Of a stretch of DNA of 6,376 nt, positions 1 through 5,895 are shown piece by piece. This stretch comes from Candidatus Hydrogenedentota bacterium (GTDB taxonomy: Bacteria; Hydrogenedentota; Hydrogenedentia; Hydrogenedentales; SLHB01). The stretch covers positions 1 through 6,376 of the forward strand of contig PUOI01000054.1 in the NCBI GenBank assembly GCA_003552765.1, read 5' to 3'. The notes beneath the pieces were generated by a model. It saw only the letters and a list, made by a program, of their open reading frames with translations, made no database searches and was not told the origin of the DNA. Each line of letters opens with the position of its first letter. Within the stretch, counting starts at the first letter, position 1. Both the position numbers and the translations under genes were made by a program.

Positions 1-1169
1 ACGGCCGTGTCCTCGATGCCCGCAATGGGTTTCGCCGGTCCCTTGCAGCCCGTCAGCAGGCTCAGGCCGGCCTTGCGCATCTCCCAAACGCTCGCCATCT
101 CCGCGGCTTCCCGCGTAAGCAAGGTTCGCTCACCCAGGCTCCGTTGGCGCACGGTTTCAAGCCTCCCGGCCACGTCATCGTCATAGAACTCAACGATGAG
201 AATGGATTCGCACGGTTTCTCGTCGAGTTCCATCAGCGCGCGCGCCTGACGAAAGGCGTGTTGCCCCCGCGTCTGGTCGAACAACACCCGGTCGATGTGT
301 TCGATCGCGGCGGGTTGAAGGTCGGTCAAACTGACGGTCGCCGCCATGGCCTCGGTCACCGACGGAAAGAAGATCAGCGCGAGTCCCTTTTCTTGGGGGA
401 GCGGCGTCAGTTCGAGTTCAGCCGACATGATAGTGGCCAGGGTCCCTTCGCTACCCGCGAGGATATCGGCAAGATTCCCCGGCTTCCGCACCCATCGATC
501 CAGTCCATAGCCCGGCCAACGCTTGACCAGGCCCTCGGGACACCGATCCCGGATGGCGGCATCGTACTGCCCCGTAATCCGCTGGATGGCCGCCTCTTCA
601 TCCGGCAACGCGCCGGAATCGCGCGAAATTGTGACCACCCGGCCATCGGCCATCACCGCGTCCACCGAGGCCACATGGTCCGCCGTCACGCCGTAAAGCG
701 GCGTGCGCGCGCCCGATGAGTTGTTCGCAATCATCCCGCCCAGCGTGGCCCGGCTGCTGGTGGCCACGTCCGGGCCGAATTGGAGCCCGTGCGGTTTGAG
801 ATAGGCGTTGAGCTGATCGAGAATAACCCCGGCGCCAACGTGAACCGTACCCTTGGCGGTATCGAGATTCGTGATGGCCTGGTTGTGCCGCGCGGCGTGC
901 ACGATGAGCCCGGGGCCGAGCGCGCCGCCCGCGAGCCCTGTGCCCGCGCCCCGTGGCGTCACGGACACGCCCGCCTCCGCCGCAAGCTCGATGACGCGGC
1001 TTGCCTCGGCCGCATTTCCGGGAAAGGCCACGCCCATGGGCTCGACCTGATACACCGAGCCATCGGTGGCGAACATCTGGCGGGTATGATCATCGAAAAG
1101 GATCTCACACGGCGCGCCGGACAGGATCGCGCGCTGTTGCGAATCGTTGAGCGGATTTTGCATGGGCAT
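1..1169 (-). CDS. FAD-binding oxidase, N-terminal part (GlcD/YdiJ-like, probably FAD plus Fe-S fusion), truncated by window edge
   Basis: This is the first 390 residues of an FAD-linked oxidoreductase of the vanillyl-alcohol oxidase (PCMH) superfamily. Such enzymes oxidise 2-hydroxy acids such as lactate or glycolate and pass electrons to the respiratory chain. The frame is open from position 1169 to the left edge with no stop. The FAD pyrophosphate loop PRGAGTGLAGG is at residues 72-82. GPDVATS and GMIANNSSG follow at about 132-153, and the FAD-domain motif GSEGTLA at 239-245. The segment ending PIAGIEDTAV (381-390) resembles the linker seen in the long proteins (about 950-1000 residues) that carry a C-terminal GlpC-like Fe-S domain. 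That half would lie outside the window, so the fusion is inferred. I chose ATG 1169 because AGGGA lies about 9 bases upstream; ATG 1163 is in frame and also possible. The substrate cannot be read from this part. Confidence 0.9.
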   Translation of the reverse strand, partial: MPMQNPLNDSQQRAILSGAPCEILFDDHTRQMFATDGSVYQVEPMGVAFPGNAAEASRVIELAAEAGVSVTPRGAGTGLAGGALGPGLIVHAARHNQAITNLDTAKGTVHVGAGVILDQLNAYLKPHGLQFGPDVATSSRATLGGMIANNSSGARTPLYGVTADHVASVDAVMADGRVVTISRDSGALPDEEAAIQRITGQYDAAIRDRCPEGLVKRWPGYGLDRWVRKPGNLADILAGSEGTLATIMSAELELTPLPQEKGLALIFFPSVTEAMAATVSLTDLQPAAIEHIDRVLFDQTRGQHAFRQARALMELDEKPCESILIVEFYDDDVAGRLETVRQRSLGERTLLTREAAEMASVWEMRKAGLSLLTGCKGPAKPIAGIEDTA

Positions 1170-1245
1170 GAAGCAGATTCCCTGGACTGAATAGCGGCGC
1201 TGTAAGGCATGCCGAGGCCGCGCCTGACGCCCCGGTGTTCGCCCA

Positions 1246-1274
1246 ATAATAGAATCCATGGAAGCATCCGTCAA
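1246..1274 (-). promoter_or_regulatory. Sigma70-type promoter for the FAD oxidase gene
   Basis: Read on the minus strand, TTGACG (1274-1269) is separated by exactly 17 bases from TATTAT (1251-1246). Each hexamer has one mismatch to the TTGACA/TATAAT consensus. Transcription would start near 1239, giving a leader of about 70 bases before the ATG at 1169. The match is direct from sequence; activity is inferred. Confidence 0.6.
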
Positions 1275-1372
1275 GATTGCGTGAACGGACTCCCGCTGAG
1301 CCGTGAGTGAGGCAAGGCGCTGTCCAGGAAAGCGTTGGGCGTGCTGCAGGTATAGTGCGCATAAAGGGGGGG

Positions 1373-1406
1373 TTGACAAAAAAGCTTGTGCCGTTTACGC
1401 TATAAG
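1373..1406 (+). promoter_or_regulatory. Candidate promoter for the TPR-like secreted protein gene
   Basis: A perfect -35 hexamer TTGACA lies at 1373-1378. At 17 bases spacing the -10 position is TACGCT (1396-1401), which matches the consensus at only three positions. The better hexamer TATAAG (1401-1406) is 22 bases away, too far for standard spacing. One of the two may be used, or a different sigma factor. The weak -10 makes this tentative. Confidence 0.35.
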
Positions 1407-1459
1407 TAGGTGGTGTGCTGTTGACTTTGGGCTAGACTGGCAACGAAAGGGGGCAAGAG

Positions 1460-2383
1460 ATGAGCACCGTCGTAGCGCGCCAAGCAAAACACTCCGGCAG
1501 ACAAGGCGGCGGATGGATGAGGGGTGTTGCCGCGGCCGCAATCTGCGCGCTCCTCGCTGCCGCCGGCGGCGCGGAGGAACTGTCCGAGGAAGAGCAGTTG
1601 GATCTGCTGGAAAAAGCCGACGACTATGTCTTTGATAGGGACCGTGACACGGACACGGCCATCGCCTTGTACATGGAGGTGCTGGAGAAGGTGGATCTGG
1701 ACCCCCGCATCCGGCTGGAGATCGAGTTGCAGATCGGCCACCTCCACCATTTCCACGCGCCTAGCGACAAGTGGGATCTTCCCACCGCCGTGGCCTGGTA
1801 CGAGGCCGTCATTGAGCGGTACCCGATAACAGAGCCAGATGTCTTCGACGCCCTGGGCCACCGGGCGCTGGCCTTCCGCCAAATGGATCGCTATGAAGAG
1901 GCGAAGGCTGCCTACCTCGACATACGTCAAGCCTATCTCAGTTTGCCAGAGGAAGATCAAGAGAAACTGGCGAACAGATGGGACCGGTGGAACACGAGGA
2001 CACTGGTTCACATTCTCAGCCTGCACGCCAAGAACGGCGTCGAGGGCGTGCCGGGGCTCCGGGCGATGAAGACCGCCTATCCCGGCGATGAAAAGCTTGT
2101 GCGGGAAGCGGGGAAGGCCATTGACATTCTCGAGGAAGCCCACGAAACCCTGGCTCATTACGAAGACGGGGATGCGGAAGATCTGCCATATTTGTTCCGG
2201 GCCTCCACGGAATTGCGGGAGAGCTACCTCGCCGGAAGAACGGCGCGAGAATGGAGAGAAGACGGCGAGGTGGCGGTCTCTGTCGCGCTGCAATTGGTGT
2301 CCGGCGAGGCCCGCCGTATCAAGGACATGATTGACCCCACCCGCGAAGAGCTTCGGGAACTACATCGGCAAGGGCTGATCTGA
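1460..2383 (+). CDS. Predicted exported TPR-like protein of unknown function
   Basis: I do not recognise this 307-residue protein as a named family. A basic N-terminus is followed by a hydrophobic stretch (VAAAAICALLAAAGG, residues 23-37) and then EE, which looks like a cleavable signal peptide, so the mature protein is probably periplasmic or outside. The mature part is acidic and helical. Residues about 47-98 and 106-160 have the A-Y-E spacing of tetratricopeptide-like helix pairs, for example TAVAWYEAVIERYP and DRYEEAKAAYLDI. TPR-like repeats bind partner proteins, but no catalytic motif is visible. The start at 1460 has AAGGGGG six bases upstream. Met20 (position 1517) would give a more typical signal peptide but lacks a comparably good Shine-Dalgarno sequence. 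The next gene on the same strand, also exported, starts 172 bp downstream. Confidence 0.75.
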   Translation: MSTVVARQAKHSGRQGGGWMRGVAAAAICALLAAAGGAEELSEEEQLDLLEKADDYVFDRDRDTDTAIALYMEVLEKVDLDPRIRLEIELQIGHLHHFHAPSDKWDLPTAVAWYEAVIERYPITEPDVFDALGHRALAFRQMDRYEEAKAAYLDIRQAYLSLPEEDQEKLANRWDRWNTRTLVHILSLHAKNGVEGVPGLRAMKTAYPGDEKLVREAGKAIDILEEAHETLAHYEDGDAEDLPYLFRASTELRESYLAGRTAREWREDGEVAVSVALQLVSGEARRIKDMIDPTREELRELHRQGLI

Positions 2384-2397
2384 ACGGTGGACCTGGG

Positions 2398-2435
2398 CGG
2401 CGGGGTAACCGCGAATGAACGCTAAGGAGCGCGAA
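2398..2435 (+). repeat. Intergenic repeat, copy 1 (direct repeat of 3616-3653)
   Basis: The first 25 bases (2398-2422) are identical to 3616-3640. After three differing bases, GGAGCGC (2426-2432) recurs at the same spacing in the other copy, giving 34 of 38 identical positions. The core TAACCGCGAATGAACGC also appears inverted at 3594-3610. Sequences of the form GCGAATGAACGC recur between genes in many environmental bacterial genomes, from memory; their function is not known to me. It lies between the two exported-protein genes. Confidence 0.8.
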
Positions 2436-2473
2436 TAGGCGTATTCATCAAGCCCGGGCTGGTGCGGTTCACA

Positions 2474-2523
2474 CCCTGGATCCCCGCTTGCGCGGGGATG
2501 ACGATGCGGGCGGGGATCCAGGG
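2474..2523. repeat. REP-like palindromic intergenic element
   Basis: CCCTGGATCCCCGC (2474-2487) is the perfect reverse complement of 2510-2523, making a 14 bp stem with a 22-base loop. A competing hairpin, ATCCCCGC-TTGC-GCGGGGAT, uses the left arm and 2492-2499. The sequence belongs to the widespread class that, translated in one frame, gives the spurious peptide HPRASGDPG seen in many genomes. It lies about 20 bases before the ribosome binding site of the next gene, so it would fold in the transcript between the two genes and might affect stability or translation. No transposase is nearby. Confidence 0.75.
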
Positions 2524-2536
2524 CGCGATGTAACGC

Positions 2537-2550
2537 AACGCAAAGGAGCG
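2537..2550 (+). promoter_or_regulatory. Ribosome binding site of the 2556 gene, inside a repeat-like unit
   Basis: AAGGAG (2543-2548) is seven bases before ATG 2556 and fixes that start. The 14 bases 2537-2550 match 2418-2431, part of the upstream repeat, at 13 positions (AACGC, one variable base, AAGGAGCG). The gene's Shine-Dalgarno sequence therefore may be repeat-derived. Confidence 0.65.
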
Positions 2551-2555
2551 GAATC

Positions 2556-3581
2556 ATGACAAACCGAAAGACGCTATATTTAACCGGCGCCATCGCGGCC
2601 GCTGCTCTGGCTGGAGGCGCGGCGTTGATGGGGAGCGAGGTATGGGGCGTACTTGCGGAAGAGCCCTGGGACTTTCCCGACGATCCTCTGGAGGCGCGCC
2701 ATCCCAGCGGGATGAACGACGGAGAACCGTTGGAGCTGGAGAGGATGACCAACGTGCGCGGTATCGTGCGGGCCTCCTACGGTGTCCCCTATTACGTGGA
2801 ACTCGTAGCCCATCCGGAGACGGGTGGCTGGGATTTCGGCGGGACCATCGAAGTGCGCCGGAATCAGCGGCTGGAGACCACGCTCGAGCAAATCGGAGCC
2901 AGCGCCCCGTTTCCGTTGGCGTGGGACGTGATCGACGGCGTGGTGCGCATTTACCGTGGTGAAGTCCCGGAGGGCGAGCGGTGTCTGCCCAGTGTGCCCG
3001 TGACGGTGCAGGGGACCATGACGCCGTGGGAGGGGATCAAGCGTACCGCCCGGCAGATGAACGAGGCGTACGGGGCGTTGGGCGAAGGCGGCCCGGAACA
3101 GGTGCGTGTCGCTATTTCGGGAGTGGGAACCCTCGCGCTGTCCGACCTCCGCGGCTGGAGAGACGAAGGCGTTGGGTTGCTGCCTCCGGACCGCTTCGGA
3201 CGGGAGCCCATCGAGCTGGATTTGGAGGATGTCCCCGCCCGCGAGGCCTTGGCCCGCATCCAAGCCGCCAGCGGCTACGCGTTTGACATTAGCTATGGTT
3301 ACCGCACAGACAGAATGGACAATCTAGTTGTGTTTCTGGATTGGGGTGATACCCGCGACGAGGAGCGGGCAAAAAAGGACGCGCATCGGGCCACCCTCGA
3401 AGAGGCCGTGCTATGGACCACAGCGATGCGGGAAGCGAGTAGGGGCGAATACGGCATTGACTGGGAATGGGACGACGAGGACTACGAACGCTGGGTTGGC
3501 GCGCCGCCCATGCACCCTAACGCGGAGCCCTTTGAACCGGCCGATCTGCCCTGGCCCATTGACCCCGGCGACGTGCCGTAA
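2556..3581 (+). CDS. Predicted exported protein with STN/secretin-like short modules, function unknown
   Basis: This 341-residue protein has a short basic N-terminus (MTNRK) and an alanine-rich hydrophobic segment (about residues 7-25), followed by GVLAEE near residue 36, consistent with a signal peptide; no lipobox cysteine is present. Residues about 217-248 (IELDLEDVPAREALARIQ, then ASGYAFDISY) follow the beta-helix-beta pattern of the STN domain of secretins and TonB-dependent receptors, where a short helix follows a V-P strand. Residues about 97-135 (LETTLEQIG ... DGVVRIYRG) and 147-190 may be weaker relatives of the same module. In known proteins STN modules sit in the periplasm and contact partners, but no secretin channel or TonB-receptor barrel follows here. 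The C-terminus (300-341) is rich in D, E, W and P. AAGGAG seven bases upstream supports the start. It is probably transcribed with the preceding exported protein gene. Confidence 0.72.
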   Translation: MTNRKTLYLTGAIAAAALAGGAALMGSEVWGVLAEEPWDFPDDPLEARHPSGMNDGEPLELERMTNVRGIVRASYGVPYYVELVAHPETGGWDFGGTIEVRRNQRLETTLEQIGASAPFPLAWDVIDGVVRIYRGEVPEGERCLPSVPVTVQGTMTPWEGIKRTARQMNEAYGALGEGGPEQVRVAISGVGTLALSDLRGWRDEGVGLLPPDRFGREPIELDLEDVPAREALARIQAASGYAFDISYGYRTDRMDNLVVFLDWGDTRDEERAKKDAHRATLEEAVLWTTAMREASRGEYGIDWEWDDEDYERWVGAPPMHPNAEPFEPADLPWPIDPGDVP

Positions 3582-3593
3582 GCAAGAAAGCAG

Positions 3594-3640
3594 GCGTTCA
3601 TTCGCGGTTAGTCATCGGCGGGGTAACCGCGAATGAACGC
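3594..3640. repeat. Perfect 17 bp inverted repeat at the convergent gene junction
   Basis: Positions 3594-3610 (GCGTTCATTCGCGGTTA) are the exact reverse complement of 3624-3640, with a 13-base loop. The hairpin starts 12 bases after the stop codon of the 2556 gene and ends 33 bases before the 3' end of msrBA, which points the other way. It could act as a two-way transcription terminator, but no T tract follows on either strand. It is built from the same repeat core as 2398-2422. Confidence 0.8.
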
Positions 3641-3653
3641 GTTGGAGCGCAAA
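3616..3653 (+). repeat. Intergenic repeat, copy 2 (direct repeat of 2398-2435)
   Basis: This is identical to 2398-2422 over its first 25 bases and then similar through GGAGCGC (3644-3650). It overlaps the right arm of the inverted repeat at 3594-3640. A further partial inverted copy, TCGCGGTTA at 3667-3675, includes the stop codon of msrBA. The two direct copies lie on either side of the 2556-3581 gene, 1218 bp apart. Confidence 0.8.
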
Positions 3654-3672
3654 CACTCGCCCACCCTCGCGG

Positions 3673-4830
3673 TTAATCGCCAATCATGTCCGAGAATGTA
3701 TCCCGGACCTTCTCGATCTTGGGTAAGGTGATCGAGCGGACGTAGGGATTCGTGGGATTTTGGGTTGCGAAGTTCTGGTGGTAATCCTCTGCTTTATGGA
3801 AGGCGTCTAGCGGTTCGAGCGTGGTGACGATAGACCCGTTGAACTTACCTTCCTCCTCCAGCTCCTTGATCATCGCCGTGGCCGCGGTCCTCTGCTGCTC
3901 GTTGGCGTAAAAGACCGCGCTCCGGTATTGCGGCCCAACGTCGGGACCCTGCCGATTGAGTTGGGTGGGGTCGTGGGTAGCGAAGTGCACGCGCAGCAAA
4001 TCTTCGTAGGATATCCGGTTGGGGTCATAGAGAACGCGCACCACTTCGGCGTGACCAGTCTGCCCCGTCTTGACCGCCTCGTAGTTCGCGGTATGCGCCG
4101 CGCCGCCCGCATAACCCGAGTCAACCGAGAGCACGCCATCGAGTTGCTGAAACACGGCTTCAACGCACCAGAAGCATCCCCCCGCCAGCACGGCCTCCGC
4201 GCGCCCGCCGGATACCGGCTGACCAGTGGACGCCAGTTCGTCCCGCGGCGTGAAGTTTAACGCGGCGGAGTTCATGCAATAGCGCAAGCCGGTAGGCTGT
4301 GGTCCGTCTCCGAAGACGTGACCGAGATGCCCATCGCAACGCGCGCAAAGGACCTCTGTCCGCACCAAAGATAGGCTGTAGTCTGGTCTTTCTCGCAGGT
4401 TTTCCGGTGCAATGGAGGCAAAAAAGCTCGGCCATCCCGAGCAGGACTCGAACTTCGTGCTCGAATCAAACAGCGGCAAGCTGCAACCCGCACAGACGTA
4501 TACGCCGTCGCGATGCTCATTCAGCAGCCTCCCCGTCCCCGCCCGCTCCGTACCGGCCTGGCGCAAAACGCGGAACTGCTCTGGGGTAAGCTCGTCCCGC
4601 CATTGCGCATCGGACTTCGCCACAACCGGCGTCTCGGTGGGCGCCGTCAGCTCCCCCTGTTCATCAAAGATCCGGACACGCACTGTTTCCATGGTCCCCT
4701 CATGATCGCTATTCATGGTTGTCCCCGCTTCGGTTGATTGAGATACAAAACCACATCCCGTACCGGCGGCCATCAGCAACGCCGCAGCCAGGCCCGTGCG
4801 CCATAGCGCGCCAAACAGACTCGTCTTCAT
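3673..4830 (-). CDS. msrBA: Bifunctional methionine sulfoxide reductase B/A, predicted exported
   Basis: This 385-residue enzyme reduces both isomers of methionine sulfoxide and so repairs oxidised proteins. The MsrB domain (about 73-195, R isomer) has zinc cysteines C113/C116 (CAGC) and C162/C165 (CARC) and the catalytic C185 in RYCMNSAAL. C130 in FESCSGWPSF may be its resolving cysteine. The MsrA domain (about 212-370, S isomer) has the active-site GCFWCVEAVF with C219, plus GYAGG, NYEAV and HDPTQLNRQG. No cysteine follows C222, so the usual C-terminal resolving cysteines of MsrA are absent. The N-terminus is a hydrophobic export signal (residues 9-25); C26 might be a lipid-modified cysteine, but GTGC is a poor lipobox. 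A linker of about 45 residues follows. AGGAG five bases before ATG 4830 supports the start. No thioredoxin or CcdA/DsbD-type partner is in view to supply electrons. Confidence 0.95.
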   Translation of the reverse strand: MKTSLFGALWRTGLAAALLMAAGTGCGFVSQSTEAGTTMNSDHEGTMETVRVRIFDEQGELTAPTETPVVAKSDAQWRDELTPEQFRVLRQAGTERAGTGRLLNEHRDGVYVCAGCSLPLFDSSTKFESCSGWPSFFASIAPENLRERPDYSLSLVRTEVLCARCDGHLGHVFGDGPQPTGLRYCMNSAALNFTPRDELASTGQPVSGGRAEAVLAGGCFWCVEAVFQQLDGVLSVDSGYAGGAAHTANYEAVKTGQTGHAEVVRVLYDPNRISYEDLLRVHFATHDPTQLNRQGPDVGPQYRSAVFYANEQQRTAATAMIKELEEEGKFNGSIVTTLEPLDAFHKAEDYHQNFATQNPTNPYVRSITLPKIEKVRDTFSDMIGD

Positions 4831-4954
4831 GACTTCTCCTCGGGAGTTGACAGCGGCGTCTACTCACTCCATGCGAGCAGAATTCAACCGCCTGTTCCAT
4901 AAGGAGAAACCCCTCCGCCCCACGTCTTATTTCAGCAGGGGTTCCGGACCGCCG

Positions 4955-5830
4955 CTATGCGTCCTTCCGAAGGCGCGACGCTATCTCGCCGCACAGGTCC
5001 TGATACAGATGCGCGAATGGAGCGGAATACTTGGCGACAAAACTGGAAGGATTGATGCCGGGTTCCGTGGCTTCCGCAATTCTTGAGGCGTTGGGGATAA
5101 CCGTCTTGAACGGTCTGGGGAGTTCGTCAAACGGAGCGGGCGGGTTTTCCTTGCCCGCCTCTTCCACGCAAAACCGGTGGATTTTGGCCTGTTGGCGGTA
5201 CAGCGACCAGAGGGTGCCGAGCGCCCGGATCCGGGTGACATTGCCGCGCCGGAGCCGCTCAAGAAGCCACGCCGACCCCCGGATGGACAGGCGGTCCGGG
5301 ATGCACGGCACAATGAACGCGTCTCCGATGCCCAGCACCTGGCGCACTTGCAAGGCGAGACTGGGCGGACAGTCCACGATGACGTAATCGTAAGCGGTTT
5401 GAAGATAACGCTGAAGCATCGCGCGTTTCCGGCGCAGTTCCTTATGGTACTCATCAATCGTATTGTAGCCCCGGCGCGCTCGCGCCATGTTTGACTGAAA
5501 GTCGTCGATCCGGATGGAACAGGGTATGACGTGGAGATTGGCGTAGCCTTCGCCAATGTTGGACGCGTTTTCAATGATGAAAGGAGGGATGCGCTGTTCC
5601 TCGAACTCATCGTCCAGCATGGCCGCGAGGAGATCATGGAAGGTCTGCTTGCGGCGTTCGCTTCGAAGCACGCCATCTTCACCCAGAAGCAGTTCGCTGG
5701 CCAGGCATTGATGATCGGCGTCAATCACCAGCACCTTGTGTCCCATGTAGGCCAGACATTCCGATATGGCCACGGCATTGGTAGTCTTGGCCACGCCGCC
5801 CTTCAGGTTCAGCATCAACAGAATCGACAC
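4955..5830 (-). CDS. ParA-family (MinD/ParA/Soj-type) ATPase, orphan
   Basis: This 291-residue protein is a P-loop ATPase of the ParA/MinD class, which positions cargo such as plasmids, chromosome origins or protein clusters by cycles of ATP-driven dimerisation. The deviant Walker A box KGGVAKTT (10-17) includes the signature lysine K10. The A' motif VIDADHQ (35-41) and Walker B YVIVDCPPS (149-157) follow. The C-terminal part (about 241-285, TVIPNASRIAEATEPG) matches the usual ParA ending. There is no N-terminal DNA-binding extension as in P1-type ParA and no tyrosine cluster as in polysaccharide tyrosine kinases. No ParB gene or obvious parS is in view. It follows a sugar transferase gene by 65 bp on the same strand and may be its operon partner. 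The start is GTG at 5830; a strong AGGGAGG lies five bases upstream. The cargo is unknown. Confidence 0.9.
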   Translation of the reverse strand: MSILLMLNLKGGVAKTTNAVAISECLAYMGHKVLVIDADHQCLASELLLGEDGVLRSERRKQTFHDLLAAMLDDEFEEQRIPPFIIENASNIGEGYANLHVIPCSIRIDDFQSNMARARRGYNTIDEYHKELRRKRAMLQRYLQTAYDYVIVDCPPSLALQVRQVLGIGDAFIVPCIPDRLSIRGSAWLLERLRRGNVTRIRALGTLWSLYRQQAKIHRFCVEEAGKENPPAPFDELPRPFKTVIPNASRIAEATEPGINPSSFVAKYSAPFAHLYQDLCGEIASRLRKDA

Positions 5831-5835
5831 GCAGA

Positions 5836-5842
5836 CCTCCCT
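5836..5842 (-). promoter_or_regulatory. Ribosome binding site that fixes the GTG start of the ParA-like gene
   Basis: On the minus strand AGGGAGG lies five bases before GTG 5830. The first in-frame ATG is five codons further in and inside the first beta strand before the Walker A box, so GTG is the better start. Confidence 0.75.
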
Positions 5843-5895
5843 CTAACGCTTGGCTCCTCCCCCATGCCCAATCCCCAACATGCTCCCTAGCCGGG

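Larger units (their letters stand above)
1170..1459. other. Divergent intergenic region (290 bp)
   Basis: This region separates the leftward FAD oxidase gene from the rightward TPR-like gene and must hold promoters for both. It contains the minus-strand promoter at 1246-1274 and a weaker plus-strand candidate at 1373-1406. A run of seven G residues (1366-1372) lies directly before TTGACA. Open frames inside it lack recognisable protein features or good ribosome binding sites, so I see no gene here. No clear operator palindrome or riboswitch was seen. Confidence 0.6.

Noticed and set aside
144..719. Long plus-strand open frame of 191 codons at 144-719
   Set aside because: It is antisense to the FAD oxidase, whose conserved motifs (GMIANNSSG, GSEGTLA) run through the same bases on the minus strand.
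959..1267. Open frames on the minus strand at 959-1267 and 1105-1362
   Set aside because: They overlap the FAD oxidase in other frames, have arginine- and alanine-rich shadow composition, and lack motifs.
1380..2102. AAAAGCTTGTGC shared by the 1460 gene's upstream region and its coding part near 2091
   Set aside because: A 12-base match with no extension on either side and no structural context; likely chance.
1400..2293. 297-codon minus-strand open frame opposite the TPR-like gene
   Set aside because: It has no motif or good ribosome binding site and no export signal. The plus-strand frame has a signal peptide, Shine-Dalgarno sequence and coherent helical repeats. High G+C content explains the long antisense frame.
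2360..2752. Minus-strand open frame across the repeat region containing HPRASGDPG
   Set aside because: This peptide is a known by-product of translating the REP-like repeat, so the frame is spurious.
4908..4943. AACCCCT/AGGGGTT inverted repeat after the ParA-like gene as a terminator
   Set aside because: The stem is only 7 bp, the loop is 22 bases and only a short TTT follows, so it is too weak to call.
5314..5323. AATGAACGCG inside the ParA-like gene as another copy of the repeat
   Set aside because: Only ten bases match and it lies within conserved coding sequence; chance is sufficient.
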